Shown: one piece after another, positions 1 through 8,101 of the stretch
Position numbering within the stretch: the first letter of the stretch is position 1
Layout of the letters: each line of letters opens with the position of its first letter
Source: a virus
DNA length: 30,961 bases
Direction: 5' to 3' (one strand)
Virus record (IMG/VR): IMGVR_UViG_3300025133_006670
Span: 1 to 30,961 of that record
Translations under genes and position numbers: made by a program
The notes under the pieces: model-generated
Database searches by the model: none
What the model saw: only the letters and a program-made list of their open reading frames with translations
What the model was told of the DNA's origin: nothing

Positions 1-181
1 TGAATGTGTTAAGAGTTTTATCTTTACTTGTGGAGTTTTCATTAAGTAGTGATACCTTTACTGCGAAGGATGCCAAGTTTATAGAATAGATGAGGGCCAT
101 GAAGATGTAATCCACATACGTCACCTCATAGCCAAGCTTCTCCATCGTCAGGAGCCAAATTGTGAATATGAGTGCTATCAT
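1..181 (-). CDS. Partial membrane protein, truncated at the window edge
   Basis: An open frame starts at ATG 181 and runs off the window with no stop, giving 60 visible residues. The start overlaps the stop of the upstream GDP-mannose epimerase gene as ATGA, the junction type used through this operon. The visible part has two hydrophobic stretches, about residues 1-12 and 26-45, the first beginning MIALIFTIWLL, so it is probably an integral membrane protein. No Shine-Dalgarno is visible; translational coupling is likely. A TATAATA sequence lies 5 bases before the ATG but falls inside the upstream coding sequence, so it may be chance. By position it could be a flippase, polymerase or membrane-anchored transferase for the glycan, but the fragment is too short to name. 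Confidence 0.6.
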   Translation of the reverse strand, partial: MIALIFTIWLLTMEKLGYEVTYVDYIFMALIYSINLASFAVKVSLLNENSTSKDKTLNTF

Positions 182-1161
182 GGTTTATTATAGGACAAAG
201 AAGCTTGTTTTCCAATCCATTTATAAGTTTTTTCCATGCCCTCACGCAAGGGCATGGAAGGCTTCCAACCTAAAAGCTCTTCAATCAAAGTATTGTCACT
301 ATTTCTACCATTAACTCCAACTGGTCCGTCTATATTATTAATAGTGATGTCCTTGCCACTGATGTCAGCAGCCATGTAAGCGAGATCATTAATACTAATC
401 ATCTCATCAGATCCTATATTAATTATTTCCTCTACATCTGAATCCATTAGTCTTCTAACTGCCTCTAAACACTCATCAATGTATAGGAAGGATCTTGTTT
501 GATTCCCTGGTCCCCATACTTCCACTACGCCGTCAGATTGTATTACTTTTCTACACATGGCAGCAGGAGCCTTTTCTTTACCTCCGTCCCATGTTCCTTC
601 AGGTCCAAAAATATTATGAAATCTTGCAATACGAACATATAGCCCGTAGTTCCTTGCAAATGCTCTCCACATCCTTTCGGAAAATAATTTCTCCCAACCG
701 TAATCAGAGTCTGGGTTAGCAGGATATGCAGAATCCTCTTTGCAATTAGGATTATCTGGGTCTGTTTGATTCTCCGCTGGGTAGATGCAAGCTGATGATG
801 AGTAGAATACTTTTGTTTCGGGGCTAAATTTAGCAACAACATGAGCTATATTAAGATTTATAGTAGCTGAGTTGTGCATAATATCAGCGTCATTGTCCCC
901 TGTAAATACATATCCAGCTCCTCCCATGTCGGCAGCAAGCTGGTAAAGTTCATCTGGTTTCTCCCTGTGGATAAGATTGTATACTTCCCTCGGGTTCCTG
1001 AGATCAAAAAATTCAAGACAAGTAGCTCCCCCTGGAATTTGATACCAATCATTAAAATCTTTTATATCCACGGCTATAACTTCATAGCCCTCGCTAAGAA
1101 GTCTCTTGGTTAAATGCCCACCAATAAAACCTCCTGCTCCACATACTATTGCTTTTTTCAT
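178..1161 (-). CDS. GDP-mannose 3,5-epimerase-like SDR enzyme
   Basis: 327 aa extended short-chain dehydrogenase. The family converts GDP-D-mannose to GDP-L-galactose (and GDP-L-gulose) with bound NAD+. The Rossmann motif GAGGFIGG is at residues 8-15. Family blocks visible in order are LAADMGGAG (75-83), SSSACIYP (121-128, with the S and C expected in catalysis), YGWEK (154-158, catalytic Tyr and Lys), RFHNIFGPEGTW (180-191), EKAPAA (196-201) and QTRSFLYIDEC. Later come NIGSDEM and GRNSDN. This combination is the GME signature known from plants and some bacteria, and separates it from UDP-glucose 4-epimerases. Start ATG 1161 overlaps the NadE stop as ATGA. It is probably the sugar-donor supplier for the fucosyltransferase-like genes upstream. 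The family call is firm; the product is inferred from family knowledge. Confidence 0.9.
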   Translation of the reverse strand: MKKAIVCGAGGFIGGHLTKRLLSEGYEVIAVDIKDFNDWYQIPGGATCLEFFDLRNPREVYNLIHREKPDELYQLAADMGGAGYVFTGDNDADIMHNSATINLNIAHVVAKFSPETKVFYSSSACIYPAENQTDPDNPNCKEDSAYPANPDSDYGWEKLFSERMWRAFARNYGLYVRIARFHNIFGPEGTWDGGKEKAPAAMCRKVIQSDGVVEVWGPGNQTRSFLYIDECLEAVRRLMDSDVEEIINIGSDEMISINDLAYMAADISGKDITINNIDGPVGVNGRNSDNTLIEELLGWKPSMPLREGMEKTYKWIGKQASLSYNKP

Positions 1162-1892
1162 TTTATTTTACACACTGGGATGGGAAGCATCTTATGCTTG
1201 TTAACTTCATGATGTTTTCTATAAATTTCTAACACTTCACGTTGTCTATCAGTTAGCGAGGATGTTCCATCATACTCCATAGCCGACTCAAGCTCTGGGT
1301 AAGTTGCACCTAGTTGGTCTTCATCTTGTCTACCATCATCCCACAAGCCATCTGTAGGAGGAGCGTCTTGAATTTGTTGTGGAATACTAAGTTCCTTGGC
1401 TAGTTGGTACACTCCAGTCTTAGTAAGGTCTCCAATTGGAGAAAGGTCTATACCTCCGTCACCATACTTAGTGAAGAAACCAACTCCGAAGTCTTCTACC
1501 TTGTTGCCAGTACCAGCCACTAAAAAGCCGTGAGCAGCCGCTAAACCGTACAAAGTGGTCATGCGGAGTCGAGCCTTGCTGTTGGCGTATCCAAGCTCAG
1601 AGGAAGGAACAACTTCCTTAAAAGCATCGTAAGTTTTTGATAAATCAACATTCTCAGTAGCCACATCTGCATACTTTTGGAACAACCAATCCTTTTGTAG
1701 CTCGGAACGACTATGTAAAATAGGATCTTGGTGGATCGGCATGGACACGGCAAGAACTGGGTATCCAGTCTCTGCACACAGAGTTGAGGTTACTGCTGAG
1801 TCGATACCTCCTGAGATACCAACCACAAAGCCCTTCATCCCAGACTGCTCAAGGTAATCTTTAAGCCATTGAATTATTTTTTCACGAACCAT
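1158..1892 (-). CDS. nadE: NH3-dependent NAD+ synthetase (NadE)
   Basis: 244 aa, a usual size for the ammonia-dependent single-domain form. It amidates nicotinic acid adenine dinucleotide to NAD+ using ATP. The PP-loop motif SGGIDSA is at residues 27-33. The NadE-specific block follows (GTGNKVED, then GFFTKYGDGG and DLSPIGDLTKT), and near the end is the APPTDGLWDDGRQDED segment. These rule out the related PP-loop amidotransferases of sugar pathways. A very good Shine-Dalgarno, AGGAGGG, precedes ATG 1892, which lies inside the end of the upstream FkbM gene (19-base overlap). It lies between a methyltransferase and an NAD-requiring epimerase inside a glycan island. It may supply cofactor to the island's dehydrogenases or restore NAD+ depleted by host defences; the sequence cannot decide. 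Confidence 0.93.
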   Translation of the reverse strand: MVREKIIQWLKDYLEQSGMKGFVVGISGGIDSAVTSTLCAETGYPVLAVSMPIHQDPILHSRSELQKDWLFQKYADVATENVDLSKTYDAFKEVVPSSELGYANSKARLRMTTLYGLAAAHGFLVAGTGNKVEDFGVGFFTKYGDGGIDLSPIGDLTKTGVYQLAKELSIPQQIQDAPPTDGLWDDGRQDEDQLGATYPELESAMEYDGTSSLTDRQREVLEIYRKHHEVNKHKMLPIPVCKIK

Positions 1893-2473
1893 GCATTCCC
1901 TCCTATGTTAGCAGTTTCATTCATATGTTCATCTAACAAACTTTTTACTACAGAATGGTCTGATGAGTTATCATAGTAGCCCCAAGTGGTGCTTTCTATT
2001 TGTAAATTTCTAATCTTATTAATATAAGGACCTAACCCCCTAATTACTTTATCTTCATATCCTTGAGTGTCAGACTTTAAATCAAATAAACCGCCAACTA
2101 CTAAGTCCCAAGGAACTTGATTTAAAATACTCTCTAAAGTAATAGTTTTTACTGTTATCGTTTCTGATATATCATATCCCCGTCTCCTAAAGGAATCATT
2201 AATGTCTAAAAAGCTAGAGGTCCCCTCGTCTGGTCCTACCTCCCTTATTATATTGAAGCTGCGTTGTTCTTCTGTATCACTAGCCCCAGCCTCGATTAGA
2301 TGAAACCTTTCTCCAAGATTTAGTCTTTTAACAAAATAACACGAATTAGGGTTTGGCTCTATGCCAATGACAAATATGTTTGGGTTTTGTCTTAATATTT
2401 CCTGTGAATGTGGAGCATTATATGACAACCCCACATCCACAAATAAATCAAAAGGTTTATCGGGAAAAATCAC
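1874..2473 (-). CDS. FkbM-family SAM methyltransferase (island copy 1)
   Basis: 199 aa, compact Rossmann-type methyltransferase. FkbM enzymes put methyl groups on hydroxyls of sugars and other small acceptors. Visible are the SAM-binding start FVDVGLSYNAPHS (about residues 11-23), the acidic strand end IGIEPNP, a GASD segment, and the LFDLKSDTQGYEDKVIRGL block, which corresponds to the family's D-x-E/QG-E core. The start codon is GTG 2473, supported by a GTGA overlap with the stop of the next FkbM-like gene. The 3' end overlaps nadE. Two FkbM-like genes lie in tandem here but are not near-identical copies. The acceptor sugar is unknown. Confidence 0.82.
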   Translation of the reverse strand: MIFPDKPFDLFVDVGLSYNAPHSQEILRQNPNIFVIGIEPNPNSCYFVKRLNLGERFHLIEAGASDTEEQRSFNIIREVGPDEGTSSFLDINDSFRRRGYDISETITVKTITLESILNQVPWDLVVGGLFDLKSDTQGYEDKVIRGLGPYINKIRNLQIESTTWGYYDNSSDHSVVKSLLDEHMNETANIGGNAWFVKK

Positions 2474-3030
2474 TCAAACGCTCCTGTGTCCACATAGTCA
2501 GGATGAACATACCAGTCCTCGGATGCTGCTACATTTGGAAAATACGCATTTGAGAACGCATCAGGAATTTTATGATAACCCCTAGATTCTAAAAACTTTC
2601 GGGAGTCTTCTCTTAAATTATAGTGTAAATACTCTTGCCTCCAATGATCATGCTCAAAAGTAATAGTTTTAAATTTATATTTGTCAAAGGGAATTTTCTG
2701 AAGGGCAGTAAATGTGCTGGGAGGAGGCTCTAAATCTAAACTTAAATAATCTACTACCTCTGGTACATCATGCTCCTTAAATAACTTTTCATAATCTAAG
2801 GAGAGAGCATCACCACATACAAGGTGGTCTGTACTCCTAACTCCCTCCCACAAATTAATATGCGGTTGGCTAATATCTATGGAAAGACCTCTCCACCCAT
2901 GATCCATCTCTAATATATGCGTATTACTTGACTGGATAGGTCCTTGACAACCTAACTCTACCCAATAACCATTTTTATGTTGGTTGAGGGCGTTTACTAC
3001 AAATCTATCTTGTGAACAATCAGACGGCAT
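2470..3030 (-). CDS. FkbM-like methyltransferase (island copy 2)
   Basis: About 186 aa from ATG 3030. A longer form from ATG 3048 adds six residues. I prefer 3030 because GGAGG lies upstream of it (spacing about 11) and because family proteins usually start close to a SQDxF segment; here SQDRFVVNAL is near the N-terminus. Motifs visible are GYWVELGCQGP (SAM loop), a GWRGLSIDIS strand and VDYLSLDLEPP, equivalent to the family's Y-x-S-x-D-x-E-G core but with PP after the glutamate. A FKTITFEHD strand follows. The start lies inside the end of the sugar dehydrogenase gene. Probably a sugar O-methyltransferase. The altered core motif makes the exact chemistry less certain than for the 7481-8101 copy. 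Confidence 0.72.
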   Translation of the reverse strand: MPSDCSQDRFVVNALNQHKNGYWVELGCQGPIQSSNTHILEMDHGWRGLSIDISQPHINLWEGVRSTDHLVCGDALSLDYEKLFKEHDVPEVVDYLSLDLEPPPSTFTALQKIPFDKYKFKTITFEHDHWRQEYLHYNLREDSRKFLESRGYHKIPDAFSNAYFPNVAASEDWYVHPDYVDTGAFE

Positions 3031-4105
3031 AATTAAATAATCCTCCATACAATTTCTTAAGTTCTTTCATAACTTCTGGCCTTTCATAAATAGTAACCTT
3101 AACTCCCCTCTTAGCTAGAGCCACAGCATAAGCTAACTGTTGGGATTCTTCTAAGATAGTGGATTCTGGCTTATAAGTGACACAACTGAACTCAGCTTCA
3201 TCTCCTACAAAGTTATCCACCATAAACTTAAGATGCTCGGCATTACATTCATCAGTAGCATCGCTAATACGGATAGAACAATCTTGTTCCTTTGCGTAGA
3301 CTCCCAGCGCACGGTTGTCTCTAGGGAAGCACGGACCTCCATAGCCATAACCATACCGAGTACACTTACTCCCCACTCGTTGATCGGCTCCAATAGCGTC
3401 TAGAATACTTTGAGGCTCTCCTCCCACTTTAGTTGCTAAGTCCCCTACCATGTTAGTGAAAGCAATCTTAGTGGTAATAAAACAGTTTAGTGCAATCTTA
3501 CATATCTCTGCGCTGATAGGGGACATGACAGCGTAGGCAGGGGAGTTCTCAACTAAGCCCTCATACACACTCTTAATCTTATCTGCACTCTCCTCATTTC
3601 TGGAGCCTATAAGAACCATGTCTGGGTAAAGCTGATCCCTAATTACTGTACCCTGTGCAATAAACTCTGGGTTATAGGAGACATTATAGTTATATCCCTC
3701 TAACTCGGTTTGCATTTGGTCGCAAAACTCAGGCATTACCGTACAGCCGATGATTAGTTCTTTAGTCTCCTCTTGTCTTCCATAAGACTTTAACTCCTCC
3801 ACTAACCTTACTAATTGAGTGTGATCATATTTTCCATTTGGAAGGGAGGGTGTAGCTACCAAGGCAAAAAGAAGGTTAGAGTGCTTCAGTCCTGCAAGGC
3901 AGTTAGTGGTTGCTTTAAACTTTGTGCAACTGGAGAGAAGTTCGTTTACTCCCTCTTCCGAGGAAGTAAGAGTTTTGGTGTTAAGAAGTTCAACATAGTC
4001 TTCCGAGATGTCTACACCTAGAACATCGAAGCCTTTACTTTCAAGGTTTAGAGCAAAGCATAGCCCCAGCTTGCCTACACCAAAAATACTAATATTATTG
4101 CTCAT
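3020..4105 (-). CDS. UDP-glucose/GDP-mannose 6-dehydrogenase family protein
   Basis: 361 aa, somewhat short for the family (usually about 390-450). These enzymes oxidise C6 of a nucleotide sugar to a uronic acid with two NAD+. Visible are the dinucleotide loop GVGKLG (residues 9-14), NPEF (145-148), the helix with K203 and N207, and the catalytic-cysteine block GYGGPCFPRDN with C259. The C-terminal domain is trimmed: VTYKPESTILEES stands where family members have a YK-x-x-T-x-D-x-R-x-S segment, and the usual arginine is absent. It may therefore use an unusual donor or assemble differently. ATG 4105 overlaps the upstream glycosyltransferase stop by 11 bases. The base of the nucleotide sugar cannot be read from the sequence. 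Confidence 0.85.
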   Translation of the reverse strand: MSNNISIFGVGKLGLCFALNLESKGFDVLGVDISEDYVELLNTKTLTSSEEGVNELLSSCTKFKATTNCLAGLKHSNLLFALVATPSLPNGKYDHTQLVRLVEELKSYGRQEETKELIIGCTVMPEFCDQMQTELEGYNYNVSYNPEFIAQGTVIRDQLYPDMVLIGSRNEESADKIKSVYEGLVENSPAYAVMSPISAEICKIALNCFITTKIAFTNMVGDLATKVGGEPQSILDAIGADQRVGSKCTRYGYGYGGPCFPRDNRALGVYAKEQDCSIRISDATDECNAEHLKFMVDNFVGDEAEFSCVTYKPESTILEESQQLAYAVALAKRGVKVTIYERPEVMKELKKLYGGLFNYAV

Positions 4106-4913
4106 AGTGTTTTAATTTCTCTATGTCGAAAGCCCCCATCACATCCGCTCTAACAGAGGTTGTCTCGTATAGTTTATGATAGAAAGAATCTCTAGCGATT
4201 GTAAAACATTTCCCGTATAAATGGGCGATATAGCTTAGAGAACTGTTTGCCATTACAAGAACATCAGCATTAGCCATGTGATAAACAGAGATTGTAGGAT
4301 ACTCTTCTATATGGAGGAATACATTAGAATCAAGTTCAAAGAAAAATTTAAAATCATCAGGAGATCCTTGGGAATAAATATGATAAGCAATCTTCTTATC
4401 ACCATAAGCTTTTTTTATAGAAGAGATAATATTAGCATAGTAAGCTTTATGGTCTACTAACCCTGGAAGATTAAAAAGCTCTCTGGAAGATGCAGGGTCA
4501 CAATCAGTTTCAGTAAAAACTCTAACATGAATTGCGACATTTATTTCGTCTTCATTAAAATACTTTTTATCCTCATCTAAAAATAATACCTGCTCTCGTA
4601 GGAATGGGAATAAGCTTTCAAGGCGGTTTTGGCCTTCCTGCATAACCATAGGAATGGTCCACATTTCAGAATCTTCCAACGGAGGTTGGGCTTTATCAAA
4701 TCGAAATAATTTATTTATATCTTTGCAAAACTCTTCTTGTGTTACCCCTGCGTGTTGATAGTGTTCAATATTTTTAAAAGGAGCAAAGGTATACTCTCTA
4801 CCCTCCAAATGGGCCAAGGCTCTAGAAAATATTTGATACTGGGCTTCGGCCCCTATACCCTCCCTCCCATCTGATAAAGTATAAACTGTTTCTACCGTAT
4901 TAAAATATTTCAT
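4095..4913 (-). CDS. Fucosyltransferase-fold glycosyltransferase (HxR type)
   Basis: 272 aa from ATG 4913, chosen because it overlaps the upstream stop as ATGA; an in-frame TTG at 4943 has no such support. An N-terminal GREGIGAEAQYQI segment resembles the acceptor/donor loop of the alpha-1,2/alpha-1,6-fucosyltransferase fold. INVAIHVRVFTETD carries the H-x-R signature (about 129-131) used to bind GDP-sugar phosphates, and a further arginine follows at about 144. The C-terminal HIYSQGSPDDF and NSSLSYIAHLYG segments match the nucleotide-binding half of the same superfamily. It is not a clear GT11 member, unlike the gene at 5680-6474. Donor and acceptor are unknown; given the neighbouring epimerase, GDP-L-galactose or GDP-L-fucose is plausible. 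Confidence 0.65.
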   Translation of the reverse strand: MKYFNTVETVYTLSDGREGIGAEAQYQIFSRALAHLEGREYTFAPFKNIEHYQHAGVTQEEFCKDINKLFRFDKAQPPLEDSEMWTIPMVMQEGQNRLESLFPFLREQVLFLDEDKKYFNEDEINVAIHVRVFTETDCDPASSRELFNLPGLVDHKAYYANIISSIKKAYGDKKIAYHIYSQGSPDDFKFFFELDSNVFLHIEEYPTISVYHMANADVLVMANSSLSYIAHLYGKCFTIARDSFYHKLYETTSVRADVMGAFDIEKLKHYEQ

Positions 4914-5683
4914 TTTAAACGAGCTTCGATAAGAAGATGCCAACCCAAATTCTTTTCTAAGGTGGAAAACATCTTAGGGGGCATACATTTAAACCACTCT
5001 TGTAAATTATATTGTTGTTTTTTGTAACTGCTAATCTCATAAGGAAAAATATGATCTTGGTCAATGTTGGTAACAGTGTATCCCTCTAATAATTCATGCA
5101 CCTCTGAATTGGTATAAGTACGGGCAATGGGACAGCCCCTCTGGGCTTCTGGTCGATCCAATCCTGCCTCAATCATAAAATCTTTCCATGAAGTAGAAGC
5201 ATACAGCATTAAACGGAATACAGTACCCTTTCCCATGTACTTTTTAATCTCCGACAAAAGTTTATGAGGATCAGGCGTATGATGAATCACTCCGAAAGAG
5301 TAAATTAAATCATACTCTTCGATAGGAACCACAGAACTAATATCTTCCCCGTATACTTGATAGAAAGATCCCTCTAAATTAAAAATCTCAAACCTTTTAC
5401 GGGCTAACTCCAAAGCTTTTTCTGAAAGATCTACCCCTGTATAGGTAGCTCCCGCTTCTGCGAAAGACTGTGCCGCTGTTCCGAGTCCACATCCAATCTC
5501 TAAAACTTTTTTTCCCCTCCACTCTTCAAAATTTGCAAACGGTAGAATATGAGACTCTACTTTATACTTCTTCTCAGAAACTTCTTTAAAATATCTTTTT
5601 GTTCCTATCTGTGAATTAGAGTGATTAAGATTACATGGGATATTATCCCAAAAAGAAATAACATCTTTTAAATTACTACTCAT
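4910..5683 (-). CDS. Class I SAM-dependent methyltransferase
   Basis: 257 aa from ATG 5683, which has GGAG seven bases upstream and overlaps the upstream stop as ATGA; an in-frame TTG at 5695 is not needed. Motif I VLEIGCGLG is at about residues 60-68, followed by the ribose-binding acid in TGVDLSEKAL and motif III/post-I YDLIYSFGVIHHTPDP, the usual methyltransferase-11/25 pattern. The C-terminal half (TYTNSEVHELLEGY onward) is a substrate-side extension seen in methyltransferases of polysaccharide clusters. It lies between two fucosyltransferase-like genes, so a sugar or glycan-tip acceptor is likely. The exact substrate is not readable. Confidence 0.85.
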   Translation of the reverse strand: MSSNLKDVISFWDNIPCNLNHSNSQIGTKRYFKEVSEKKYKVESHILPFANFEEWRGKKVLEIGCGLGTAAQSFAEAGATYTGVDLSEKALELARKRFEIFNLEGSFYQVYGEDISSVVPIEEYDLIYSFGVIHHTPDPHKLLSEIKKYMGKGTVFRLMLYASTSWKDFMIEAGLDRPEAQRGCPIARTYTNSEVHELLEGYTVTNIDQDHIFPYEISSYKKQQYNLQEWFKCMPPKMFSTLEKNLGWHLLIEARLK

Positions 5684-6474
5684 ATAATTCTCCAATTTTG
5701 TGTATACAAGTACAACGGAAGTTTCTGATATTTTGTATTACAGTACACCGTGCCACCACCTTCATTGAGGTAAGATGCCCACCAGCTAAAGGTGCTGTCC
5801 CACGCAGTAATATTATGCGTACACTTTTTTATTAATTCAAAATCTAACAACTCTGAGTTACCTTCCATAAAATGGAAGTTATCTCCCCTTAAATTTTCTT
5901 TACACCATAAAAAATCACTATCACGATCTTCATTTCCTTTTCTGCTTCCCCCAGTAAAAACTAAGAAATCAGTATCTTTACCTACATCTTCTACCGCATG
6001 ATTTATATATTCTAAAACCAATCTATGGTAGTCAGGGTGGGCGTAATCAAGATAGTCCCCTTGACGTATATGAATGCTAGTTGGGTTTGTATAGTTAGAT
6101 AAAATACTTGTAGCTTGATCCTGAACGGATTGAGAAGCCGAAAACTCTTTTATGAAGACATTTCTATATTTATCAAAATAACTCGGGTGTTGAAAAAATC
6201 CCATAAAATTAGTCCCGTCCTCTACAGAAAAAACCCCGTCATCAAATTGATGAGGAGTTCTCTCGTAATATATGTGCGAGGGAGGAGACATTAGGGGTTC
6301 GTAGGAAAGCTGTAACTGTGGGAGAAGGCAGTTTTGTCCATGCCAAGTCCTATCGGAGAGATCTGGTAATTGTAATGGTAGTCCTCGCTCTAATGAGACG
6401 GATTTAACTACTGCATATTGGAAAAGCTGATTTCCTAATCTACCGTATTGTCCTAAATTAGTAAAGGTAATCAT
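5680..6474 (-). CDS. GT11-family alpha-1,2-fucosyltransferase-like enzyme
   Basis: 264 aa from ATG 6474, which overlaps the upstream stop as ATGA; the GTG at 6483 is less likely. GT11 enzymes transfer L-fucose from GDP-fucose in alpha-1,2 linkage. Visible are the N-terminal GRLGNQLFQYA signature (residues 11-21), the donor motif HIRQGDY (about 135-141), and STFSWWASYLN near the C-terminus, all characteristic. Length fits bacterial GT11 enzymes. No signal peptide or membrane segment is seen, so it should act in the cytoplasm on a lipid-linked glycan or a protein. No GDP-fucose synthesis gene is in the window. The nearby GDP-mannose 3,5-epimerase suggests the donor may be GDP-L-galactose (inference). 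Confidence 0.88.
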   Translation of the reverse strand: MITFTNLGQYGRLGNQLFQYAVVKSVSLERGLPLQLPDLSDRTWHGQNCLLPQLQLSYEPLMSPPSHIYYERTPHQFDDGVFSVEDGTNFMGFFQHPSYFDKYRNVFIKEFSASQSVQDQATSILSNYTNPTSIHIRQGDYLDYAHPDYHRLVLEYINHAVEDVGKDTDFLVFTGGSRKGNEDRDSDFLWCKENLRGDNFHFMEGNSELLDFELIKKCTHNITAWDSTFSWWASYLNEGGGTVYCNTKYQKLPLYLYTQNWRII

Positions 6475-7484
6475 AGGAAGCACTCCATAAGTTTATCAAA
6501 GGAGTATTCTCGCTTCCACTCAGGATACTTGGATTCAAACTTAGACATGTCTGTAATATACCAGATATGATCCCCTACTCTATTCTTATCACTAATAGTG
6601 TAGTTTAGTTTTTTTCCGTAAGCATTCTCAAAATAGGTAATCGCTTCCAGCATTGATATATTATTTTCAAATGAACCTCCAATATTAAAGACTTCTCCAT
6701 AACAATCACCATCATTATAAATTGTCTCTATACAAGATGCTATATCGTTAGAATGAATGTTATCCCTCACTTGCTTCCCCTTGTATCCGAATACAGTATA
6801 CGGCTTTCCCTCTTTAACGCACTTGGAGAGGTAAGACAGAAACCCATGAAGCTCTGCTCCTTTATGCTGCCGCCCTGTCAAGCATCCACAGCGTAACACA
6901 GCACTCTTCATCCCCAAGTTCCTTCCATATTCCTGAACCATCAAATCAGCAGACAACTTACTAACTCCAAATATACTATGTGTACATTGATCCACAGAGA
7001 AATCCTCTGCTACCCCAAAAGATTTATCCTTAGCGGAGTATCGTGTCTCCTCTTCAACCAAGTTTATACGATTGGGGCCATCTCCATACACCTTGTTAGT
7101 GGATAGGTAAACGAACATAGCCTTTGGAGACATGGCACGAGTCGCTTCTAATAAATTAAGAGTTCCTCTTGCATTAATATCAAAATCTAATACAGGATCA
7201 TTGTATGACCAATCGTGAGAAGGTTGGGCAGCGCAGTGGATAACTAAGTCTACTCCATCTAATAAGCTTTGCATACTATCGCTACGAATGTCCTCCCACT
7301 TGTGGGAGTAATTTGAGTACGCTTTAAGCCCGTCTAACTCGCTCCTTACGGAAGCAGAATCGCCAAAAAACTCCTTACGCATATCATTGTCAACACCAAC
7401 TACCTCAAACCCTTGTCTAAGAAATCTAAGGCAGCAAGATTGACCAATAAGTCCTAAAGACCCTGTTACAACTACTTTATTCAT
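6471..7484 (-). CDS. CDP-paratose/tyvelose 2-epimerase-like SDR
   Basis: 337 aa NAD-dependent extended SDR. The nucleotide loop is VTGSLGLIGQ (6-15), followed by DNDMRKEFFGD, AAQPSHDW, STNKVYGD (128-135), EETRY, GGCLTG-like CGCLTGRQHKGAELHGFL, GKQVRDNIHS and FNIGG. The STNKVYGD, ETRY, GKQVRD and FNIGG blocks recall RfbE-type CDP-tyvelose epimerase. The expected catalytic YxxxK reads FGVSK (172-176), with TTT for residue 172, so the hydroxyl-bearing Tyr is a Phe. From memory some relatives share this Phe, so it is probably a subfamily trait rather than damage. Both ends overlap neighbours as ATGA. It likely makes a modified nucleotide sugar. The CDP-sugar supply genes are not in the window, so the substrate is uncertain. 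Confidence 0.8.
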   Translation of the reverse strand: MNKVVVTGSLGLIGQSCCLRFLRQGFEVVGVDNDMRKEFFGDSASVRSELDGLKAYSNYSHKWEDIRSDSMQSLLDGVDLVIHCAAQPSHDWSYNDPVLDFDINARGTLNLLEATRAMSPKAMFVYLSTNKVYGDGPNRINLVEEETRYSAKDKSFGVAEDFSVDQCTHSIFGVSKLSADLMVQEYGRNLGMKSAVLRCGCLTGRQHKGAELHGFLSYLSKCVKEGKPYTVFGYKGKQVRDNIHSNDIASCIETIYNDGDCYGEVFNIGGSFENNISMLEAITYFENAYGKKLNYTISDKNRVGDHIWYITDMSKFESKYPEWKREYSFDKLMECFL

Positions 7485-8101
7485 ACCTTATGATAGATCT
7501 CGTCAACATCTAACTCTGTGAGTTTCACATAATTTTTGCTAGTCAAGAACTCATTAATTCCTGGGTCCCTATAGTTATTTTCTACAGAAATACTACGGAT
7601 GTCCACAGCGTCAAAATCTATAGTTTTTAATATGTCTAACTCTTTCCCCTCTACATCAAGGCTCATATAATCTATAGACTCCACATTATGCTTTTCCATA
7701 AGAAACTTTAGAGTAACACAATTCATATCTACAATATTTACATCTCCCCCCTGTTGACGTAGCTCATCAACAATTCTAAATAAATGACGAATGTGATAAC
7801 CCTCTAAGAGACCACTCAAACCCTGAGCGGGACCTAAAATCTGCAAGAACTTTCTAATCTCATTCTTATCAGAGATCGCTGTGTTTTCGCATATACAGTT
7901 TCGTTCTTTAACTAAGTTATCATAAACTTCCTTCACAGGTTCAATTACAATACCTTTCCACCCCAAACGCTCAAAAAATATTGTGTTATTTTGTCTAACT
8001 GGTTCTGATGCTCCTATATCAACAAAAAAGCCTTTCTCTTGTTTGTTTAAAACTTCTTCATATATAAATTTATCTTGTCCAAATTGGCTATAGTAACTCA
8101 T
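7481..8101 (-). CDS. FkbM-family SAM methyltransferase (island copy 3)
   Basis: 206 aa with the textbook FkbM layout: SQFGQDKFIYEE at the N-terminus, GFFVDIGASEP (SAM loop, about 24-34), NTIFFERLGWKGIVIEP, NTAISD, and the IDYMSLDVEGKELDIL core near residue 145. This is the most canonical of the FkbM genes here. Start ATG 8101 lies 14 bases inside the end of the GT10-like gene; the stop overlaps the next start as ATGA. The likely role is O-methylation of a sugar hydroxyl in the island's glycan. The position of methylation is not predictable. Confidence 0.92.
   Translation of the reverse strand: MSYYSQFGQDKFIYEEVLNKQEKGFFVDIGASEPVRQNNTIFFERLGWKGIVIEPVKEVYDNLVKERNCICENTAISDKNEIRKFLQILGPAQGLSGLLEGYHIRHLFRIVDELRQQGGDVNIVDMNCVTLKFLMEKHNVESIDYMSLDVEGKELDILKTIDFDAVDIRSISVENNYRDPGINEFLTSKNYVKLTELDVDEIYHKV

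Noticed and set aside
1158-1892. Reading the PP-loop protein as a WbpG-like sugar amidotransferase
   Set aside because: The GTGNKVED and GFFTKYGDGG blocks are specific to NAD+ synthetase.
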